Below, piece after piece: positions 56,593 to 64,000 of a stretch of DNA of 64,000 nucleotides. Positions within the stretch are counted from its first letter, which is position 1. Each line of letters opens with the position of its first letter. Location: NCBI GenBank assembly GCA_964036155.1, contig OZ038423.1, positions 37,587,249-37,651,248 on the forward strand, in the 5' to 3' direction. The notes beneath the pieces were generated by a model. The model saw nothing but the letters and a program-made list of their open reading frames with translations. It was not told the origin of the DNA and made no database searches. Source of the DNA: Diploscapter coronatus (lineage: Eukaryota > Nematoda > Chromadorea > Rhabditida > Rhabditidae). Position numbers and translations under genes: made by a program.

Positions 56593-59500
56593 TCATCCAT
56601 AGAAGGTTTGATGCGTCTCGGATTTGTTGGATTTTTCGACTAATTTGGGTGAAACGGAAGGCCGCTTGCTTGAGGAAGTCGAGGTTTGGGATGGATGCAA
56701 AGCTACTGAAATAACCTAATTTACTTTTAACAAGTTATTAATTTTGACTAAACAATGTATTTGCCAAGGAAGATTTTACCTGGTGGCAAAATTCCAGTAG
56801 CGTCATGATGTACAAATCTACTAGTAGCTGGAGAGGATACCCTAAATTGCTCTATTTCTGATCAAGCACATTGTCCCGAAAGGCTGGTGAATAGTTTGTT
56901 TGCACAGCTTTTCATATGGTGAATTTTTGAGTGTACCATCAAATTGTAATAAAATTTAGGGGAAATGCAATTTGACGTACTCTCCAGCGTGAGCCCGATG
57001 TAGCGGCTTCTGCTGACGATACGGCTCTCTCTGACGTCGTGCAGATTCGGAATGTCGTTTTGACTTCTTCTTTCTCTCCAACTTTTTCTTGAATACGAAA
57101 CAGAAGAAGAGTACGAGTGCTGAACGTGTTCGTTTACTTTGAGATAACTTATGAAATTCTACCTGTAAACATTAAAGCACAGACCATACCCGCTATCAAA
57201 ACCGTCATATCAGCGGAGTTCTCCTTTCTTTCGCCTAAATTTAACGAAAAACATTCAATCCAAGTTTTTATAACTTTATTCCTGAAGATGACAAGTATTT
57301 TACAAAAAGCTGTTAGTCAACAAGGACTATGACATTATATCACGATCGACAATTGTAGCGTTAGGATTCTGAATCTCGGCAGGACAAAGTACAGTAAGAC
57401 TGTAGGAAACATTTGACTTCGTAAGAAGAGTTTTGAAGACATTGACGACGATGTTAACATTGAGGGCATTGGCGTGCCTGAAGCTTGTTACGACATGAAG
57501 CGAATAGACAAAAGCTTGGAGCATAGAATTAAAAATGAGTAACTCCTACAGTGCTGCTCATCGGTATCGTCAACCACCCCATATCCACAATTCACGTCTC
57601 CGTTGCATCGCAGCGTCGAACTAATGCACAATTTCGAATATGTGCAAAGATACAAGTCTTCTGTCGAACAGTGTTGCTCTTCTAAACCTATTCTTTTCAA
57701 ACTGAATACGTTTCCAAACTAACCAACAACTTTGACTTCTGTCCAAGTGAAATTGAAGCCTTGGAGGCCGTTGACTTTCTCTGGGTTTGTGATGAAGCTG
57801 GAGTTGCATTGAAATTTGAATAAACTTGATAAGGCGTACCTGATTCTCAAGGTGTTGTTATTTGAAAGAATCGGAAGAATAGGGTGAAGCTCTGTCCCAC
57901 AGTATTCCTCTCCGTTGACTCTTATGACTGCATTTTGACATTGTATACCAGAAGGCTTCATTTCGCCTTCGATTTCCATCTCATTTACTCTCAACAGGAT
58001 CTAGAAAAGCTTCATAAACTTCCTATGCCTTTAAAATTTAAACCTTGTGATTTTCCCTAGCCTTGATCAGCCAGTAGCACTGTTCATTCTTCGCGTACTT
58101 CACAGGGAAATTTGGCGACGTAATGCTTCCAGTCACTCCAACAATGCTGGCATCAATCACTCCTCCACACCGAGTCGAGGACGACTTGTCTAAATTTCAA
58201 ACACTTAGACGTGTCTTTCCAGATGACCAATTTAAATACCATCGAATTTAGTTGGAACATCTTCCGCTCGGCTCTTCCTAATGAGGTAGAACGCTTTGAA
58301 ACCGTTAGCTGCTTCATCAGAGTCGGAATTGAAGATAACTCGCATTTCATGGACTCCAAATGAAGAAACCACAGGGCCTGGGAATGAGCCACCACAATAT
58401 CGATCTAAACGTTTAAAAACTTCGAATTTTTTCTTTAATTTTATTAAATTACGTTGAAGAACCAAGTTCTCTTTTCCATTGCTATCTCTGTATACGTCGT
58501 AAATTTTGACCCAGTCGGCACATCTAAATTAAATAAAAACATTGCAAATTTTTTATACAAGAGATAAATACTTCTTATTTTCTTCATTGGCCAAAGCGAA
58601 CTGTTCAAAGTAGATCAGAATTTCCTGCTTCGGTTGGCCTACAATCAAATAAGTGCAATTCGCGTCTAACGGGTAGTTTGCTGGGTATCGAGGGCTGCAA
58701 ATTGTGCAAGTTCTTGTTTAAACTTATAAACAGACTTCTCCAAACTCGACCCGCCGAAAAATAATGTGTCGTATTGAGAGAGAAAAAGGGCATTTTGTCT
58801 TTTGCTCTCACTCGAAACGGTGTGCTGTTTTTCTGTGGGTCGATTTGCGGAGTCGGGTTTTGAAAAATACGCCTATAGATTTCTGACCTGTTAAAGAATC
58901 CCGCTGAACCAGTGAATCTGAACATGCATTCATTCGAATGGCCCAACTCTTCGCCGTCAATGCCAAAATCTAAACTTGCTTCATTTATATCCCAGAAAAA
59001 ATCCACGTCCTTTTACCCGTCTTAAAATCTATCTGCGCTTTAAACCCGAGCGGTGATAAGTTATCTGATGGCACATTTGTCGAGCCAAATTGCACAGTCA
59101 TTCTAGGCCCTTCGCTGATATAAGGGCCAAGCAGGGGGGAATCTAAAGACTCGTATTCTTTCGGGATGAATAAGATTTTTGAATACTTGCAGGAATTCGT
59201 TCGCATAACGTATAATCGAAGACAGATTCATCTGTTGAAGACATTACGGCTCTCATATTAGATTCAGTTATGGCAACGCCAACCCACGCACTCGGACAAG
59301 TGATATCGTCTGGGGAAGAAGGTCTGAAAAAATACAAGTCCAGAAAACATTTAAAAAAAAAACTTACGCAGTCGATTCAATCCCCTCGGAATTGATGACG
59401 GCTATGGATTCAAACTTCAAAATCGCCTTTTCCAAGTGCTGTTCGCCTTGAAGGCCGTCAATCACATAGGTGCAGGTTGTATTGACCGGATAAGCATTCG

Positions 59501-61864
59501 GATACTCCAATTATTACATCTTGATACATATAAGCCGGCTTATTCTTACATTAGGACTTTTGATGTAATGCGTCGTCTCTCGATTGCTTTGAACTCTCAA
59601 GTCACATTCAGTGCCTCGAATGTGCGTCACACCCTCCTGGCCATCTAACAGATCGATCAAATTCACGAAATCGGAAGTGAACTTGTATTCCATCACGAAT
59701 CTATGGGTTTTACCTATTTAAGAATGTTTATAATAGAAAAATACCCTCTCGGATCAGTTTTAGCGGGTCTTGTAGTGTTGAAATGAATAAGTAGCTCATG
59801 ACCGAATGAATAGAGCTCAACTTTTTGCTGAAGACCACAAAGCTTCTTGATTATTGGATAAGAAGAAGTGGGTCCGTCGAAAATTGTTACCGAATCGTAA
59901 GGACAGCTAAATTCTCGCAAATTTTAGATTTTGGATAAATTTTAAAATAATTACTGCTCTCCACCGAAAAATACGTCAAAGTCAGGGAACTGCACATGAA
60001 TTCGTTGACCTTTCCGACCTCTTAGCAAATACGAACAGAAGAAACTCTGAAATATATTTTTTTTAATTCTATTTCTTTTAAAATAGAACTTGTACATTCT
60101 CTAAATCCACTAGTTTTTTATGTTCTTTTCTTCTGAGTTGAGGCTTTTATTGGGTAATCAAATAAATTACGCAGAGTGCTCGTGGGTGGTAAAGAACTCG
60201 GGGGCTTTTGTATTCCGCACCTACTTTTTAAGGATAGAATAGGGGAGAGGGGCAGGGGAAAAGAAAAAAGTGAGTGTGGAATACAAGAGGTCGAACTCAA
60301 GACTTAGACAAATTTGTCGTACCTGAGGATAAGAACCTGGATAGGTAGGGGAATAGAGCTCTCCTCGCTCTTTGATCGAGGAGTCGACGATAAAGCTGCA
60401 TGGCTGACTGTCGATAGGTCGGCCTACCCGATACTTGGCTAGAATTTTCAATTTCTTCAGGACTTGTCAATTTCTCGTACCATCCGAAATGAAGGAGTAG
60501 CGTCCGCGAAACAGAAAACGCCGTTTCTGCGTGTGACTACGGGAATGAAAGACGATGACGAGAATGTTGTATAAGCTGAAAAAATCATTAAAATACATTT
60601 TCTATCATCCTTAATTATTTTGAATTTTGTGAAAAAAGATACCCAGAAAATAGCTCAAAATGTAGGCAATGTAACACGAAGAAAAGATATATTTTGCTTA
60701 ATACTAAGTATGTTAAGATTTAAAAAACATATGCCCAACCTAATCCTAATTTGCGGCGCTATGCTGCCACAATATCTACCGGCCAAAGCCGACGAGAGAA
60801 CGTTGAAGTCCGGCGATTTTAGCTCAGAATAAATGTCGACATACTCGATTTGACAGCTAAATTTAGTTCACATCATTTTTTTCTTTTAGTAAATTATCTG
60901 TTGGCAAATAAGTTCACTCTTCATTCTTTTCTTACATCATAGCTCTGTACACAACAATCTCACCGTGTCCTTACACTAAACAAACAACTCAAGCGATTTT
61001 AAGCTGCCCGTTAAAATTGATTTGATTTCTGAGTGATATGGTAATTGATTACTTCTCCGAACTGCCGGCTAGCGAGAATTCATCGAATTCCAGCTTCACA
61101 CGTTGCCCCGGTCCCGCGACAAACGTGTATATACACTGAAAATTAGAATTCTTATAAGTTTGAATAAAGCGTAAAGAAAATTGATAGATCTTGGAAATCT
61201 AAAAAATTTTCTACAAATTCTTTTAGTCTTAATAAAATATTTAGAAAAAAAAAATATTTTGTCCATCAAGCATTTTCCCTCCAGTACTTGAATATTCGAA
61301 GGAAATGTAGCATTAGTGGATTGGTTGAAGGCCTCTTCTATCGTAGGCGATTTGGGCAGTGACGGAGGCAGCAAAGGCAGTGAAAATGTGCCTTCAGACG
61401 ATTTGTCGAACACATAATCACACACTGAGAAAATAATCGTACTTATCAAATTCATCAACCCTCGAAAAACCGCGCGAAACGATGATGACGTTGCAATTTA
61501 TATAGGGGAAATTTTGAAGATCATGAAAACTGCCTTACTCTTCGTATTGAAGCACACCTTTGAGCCAGAAGATCATGATTAGCACCAGCAGACAAGCTAT
61601 GACCAGCTAAATCATCATTGAAAAACGTATTCTTTTAGGAAAAATAGACAGGTTTTGGAAAGATAGGCTATTTTTATAAGTACCGTAAAGAGTAGCGCGA
61701 AAATGATGTCGCAATCTAGCGACCTGCACCGCGCACAGTCCTCTTTGCTTTCGTCCGGCTGCCATTCGAGCAAATCGATCCTCGTCTCAACAACTCGCTC
61801 TAATATACTCTAGTTTATCCCGGAACATATGAAATCCGAATAAAATACCTAACGATCTGGTCAT
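56593..61864 (-). CDS. lev-10: LEV-10-like protein: five CUB domains, LDLa, transmembrane
   Basis: 26 exons totalling 2,880 nt (959 residues), from ATG at 61864 to TGA at 56593: 61864-61849, 61799-61684, 61606-61558, 61424-61288, 61135-61053, 60856-60740, 60575-60481, 60438-60323, 60046-59955, 59906-59745, 59700-59550, 59504-59368, 59323-59187, 59142-59017, 58969-58888, 58694-58572, 58523-58453, 58404-58240, 58189-58044, 58000-57840, 57797-57724, 57687-57550, 57234-57163, 57119-56981, 56841-56780, 56705-56593. CUB1 about 61-204, CUB2 208-345, CUB3 352-511, CUB4 512-658, CUB5 660-785 (for example SPNYPNAYPVNTTCTYV), LDLa 788-832 with six Cys and DDTDE, membrane helix about 842-866, basic/Ser-rich tail. 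In C. elegans LEV-10 clusters levamisole acetylcholine receptors at neuromuscular junctions. An N-terminal hydrophobic segment (about 34-57) suggests a signal anchor. Confidence 0.87.
60194..60297. mobile_element. MITE-like element, TGGAATACA family, copy 2 in a lev-10 intron
   Basis: Left GAACTCGGGGGCTTTTGTAT and right ATACAAGAGGTCGAAC flank a purine-rich core (GGGGAAAAGAAAAAAGTGAG) closely matching the copy at 41925-42020. It lies in the lev-10 intron between exons ending 60323 and starting 60046. Confidence 0.6.
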
Positions 61865-64000
61865 CTAATAGCTTCTAGATCGAAATGACAAAAAAAACCC
61901 TAGATAGTAGAAATGGGTAGATAATCGTCCACTAGTCGGGTTGAGAGGATGGGTAAAGGAGTGGATGGGTGCCTCAAGAACAAGATGGGGAATGCAAAGA
62001 GGGTGGCAAATAGACTCGCAAGAAATAGCTTGTAAAAACAAGAGAAAGTGAAGCTCTATCACTTTCCGAATTTCTCCTCCCTTCTACACGCTATTTCTCC
62101 GAATTTCGCTACCTTTTCGCTAAATCAGGTCTTAGAATGAAAACTAAAGAGAGGATTATTGCATGGGGTGACTCGCTGACTCTCCAGAGGCTAAGATTCC
62201 ATCGCTTTTAGCCGAATTTGAAAAATGTGCAGATTCCCCAAAGCGCCCGACAAACATGATAAATGTATATGTAGAACTTCATCATCGTTTCGCTCGAGTT
62301 TTACAGGATCGTAATTCGAGGTAAAACATACTAAAAATCGTCGGTGATGCATGGGCCTCGGTTCGGGTAGTTGGAATAAGAAATAGGGCTGCTAGGTGTA
62401 GAAACATTGGACATTATCCTGAAGTTTCGAAAATAAATGAAGGTCAACTTTTTCTTAAGTCCGGAAATTAAAACTATGTAATCCGAGCTAAAGTATGGAA
62501 ATTTCCGGGAAAATGAATGAAGATATCGAGAACTTTTCCCGGAATGGAGTTCGAAATTGAGATAGGGATGTGCAAATCAGGCCGCATTATGAGGATAGAC
62601 TCCCAAGGGAGTGGGACTATAAGTGGGAACAAAGTGGGAGCAAAATAAGAGAATCCAGACAAATGACTCTATATGGAATGGAGAATGGGTGAGAGATTGC
62701 AGAATCACGGCAAAAAGCGTCCAGGAAAGAGATTATGAAAAGACAAAGCGTCAAGAAATCGATGTGCCAAAGGCAAAAAGAAGAAAGAGGAGAAAAAGAG
62801 GAAGATTAAACATGCCAAGGGTTAGCATAGCTTTATGAATAAAAGAAGAGACATGAATTTGGTAAATATTCTGAAAAGTAGTATCGAGGTAAGTGCGTTG
62901 TATCTAATTTAGGAAATAGAGAAAGTAGTAGAACCTCCGACTCTCCTAGTGCCGCTCCATGCCATTCATTGTCATTCGGAGCAATCTCCCTATTCAATTC
63001 TTCATCCAGGGACCACTTCCGGAAATCCCTATTCAAAGAACTTAGAACGACTACGTGATAAAGCGTTCATTTATGGACGAGAATCTGAAAGTTGAAATGT
63101 TTAGGTTCAGGTAAAAATAGACAGGTTAAGGAATTCGCGGCTTGGGTATCGCTAAATTTCAAAGGAAGAAGATCTCTTCTCTGTGATAATCTGAAACCTC
63201 TCTGATTTTGGCGCTATTTCGCGGCTGTTGTCAGCTGGTTCAAAACTCTGTGTGAAGACTTCAGCATATCTCTTCGCGTATTTTTATGTGTTCTCCCGAA
63301 ATGTAGTTATATTTCGTCGATTTCTGATTTCTTTAGCTTTGCCTCTAAACTATTACACCTCAACCTCTTTCCTCTTTCCGCTGCTCTGCCTCTGCAAACG
63401 CTGCCGCGAGTTGTGCCATCCAGCCTCGACAATGTTCTCCAAATTCCTACCCTTATCAAATCAATACATTTCCGCTAAATCCGATCATTCTACTATGTTC
63501 CTCAGTTTGTCAATTTCTAATTCAGATTAATTCACTCTTGAAATCATCTCATTCTTCGTGATCTTACAATAATTTTGATACAGCAGTTTGCAAGATTTGG
63601 AAAACTCTAAGTGTCGAAAATTACATTTAAAGTTGTTTAGATTTATTTCTTAAATTAAATTCCATGTCTTTGGTTTGATTCGATCGATATTAGCGCATAT
63701 GAAAAATTTCGTGCGTGCTCCGATCACGGATGTTATGTGTTTTTTTCCTGAAACATTGAAGCAACACTCTGTGAAACGGGAGACGAGCATGGCATTTTTC
63801 GCTCTTCCTCTGCGTCTTTAAACTTTACCAATGCTTAAGGATAGCAAAGACTCTGGCACTTTTCTTTTGATGAAAAAGCGATGAGTAACGCGATGCTCCC
63901 GAATCGTAAAAAATTGCCGGAAAACTTTTTGTCTAAACACTTTCATTTCGATCCAGAAATTATTAAAAATGCCAAAACATGCGCGTTTTTACTGTGCGTT
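61865..64000. other. Region upstream of the lev-10-like gene
   Basis: 2.1 kb to the window edge with no supportable gene on either strand. It would contain the lev-10 promoter. Open frames of 60-100 codons (for example 63228-63530) show no family resemblance or splice structure. Confidence 0.5.

Larger units (their letters stand above)
53883..56755. repeat. Segmental duplication: two copies of an 820-bp unit
   Basis: Unit 1 at about 53883-54703 and unit 2 at about 55941-56755, in direct orientation and separated by about 1.2 kb. Each contains a PMP3-like gene and, antisense, a 113-nt lev-10 terminal exon with its acceptor. Start (CTAAATCTTAATA) and end (TAACAAGTTATTAATTT) of the similarity are clear by eye. 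Divergence is modest in introns and PMP3 exons but only one base in the 113-nt exon. Confidence 0.85.

Noticed and set aside
63228..63530. 100-codon plus-strand open frame near the right edge
   Set aside because: Hydrophobic, Ser/Phe-rich translation without motif or splice signals; no support as a gene.

Overview
The window is animal nuclear DNA, very probably from a nematode outside the best-known Caenorhabditis species. The evidence is compact genes with many short introns (often 40-60 nt), a spectraplakin gene with the exon layout of nematode vab-10, and a five-CUB/LDLa membrane protein with the architecture of LEV-10. No bacterial features, rRNA, tRNA or CRISPR array were recognised. The species cannot be named from the sequence alone.

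The left half (1 to about 31-33 kb, minus strand) is one large gene, a vab-10-like spectraplakin. From its 5' end (right) to 3' end (left) it has up to seven alternative first exons (33.3, 30.8, 28.8, 27.5, 26.6, 25.0 and 19.5 kb), two calponin-homology domains (22.6-15.5 kb), a spectrin-repeat plakin domain with an SH3-like insert (15.2-9.6 kb), a short charged helix, and a single 5.9 kb exon of plakin repeats (7174-1259) that ends the A-type isoform. The last 51 bases of the left edge look like the first exon of a B-type isoform that skips the plakin-repeat exon.

The right half packs nine small or medium genes on alternating strands: a FAM192A/PIP30-like gene (minus, 34.9-33.7), a CTF8 cohesion-clamp-loader subunit (plus, 35.1-35.6), the GPI-transamidase subunit PIG-U (minus, 38.6-35.9), a SETD4-like SET-domain gene (plus, 38.6-40.4), a CHTOP-like mRNA-export factor (minus, 42.8-41.0), the katanin p80 subunit (plus, 46.3-49.2), a TM9SF4-type nonaspanin (minus, 53.3-50.0), two tandem copies of a small PMP3-family membrane protein (plus, 54.0-54.3 and 56.0-56.4), and a lev-10-like gene (minus, 61.9-56.6). 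Neighbours lie head-to-head or tail-to-tail, sometimes under 100 bp apart, so shared promoters and overlapping 3' ends are likely.

Points of interest: clustered alternative promoters in vab-10, including one that would give a dually acylated N-terminus and one that removes CH1; four GC-AG introns whose phases fit perfectly; frequent AAG and GAG acceptors; a segmental duplication that copied a PMP3 gene with the terminal exon of lev-10, leaving a nearly unchanged orphan exon; at least three families of hairpin (MITE-like) elements in introns; and a palindromic poly(A) signal between two convergent genes. Gene models were built by hand by matching intron phase. Total lengths divide by three for every complete model, but individual boundaries may be off by a base or two.
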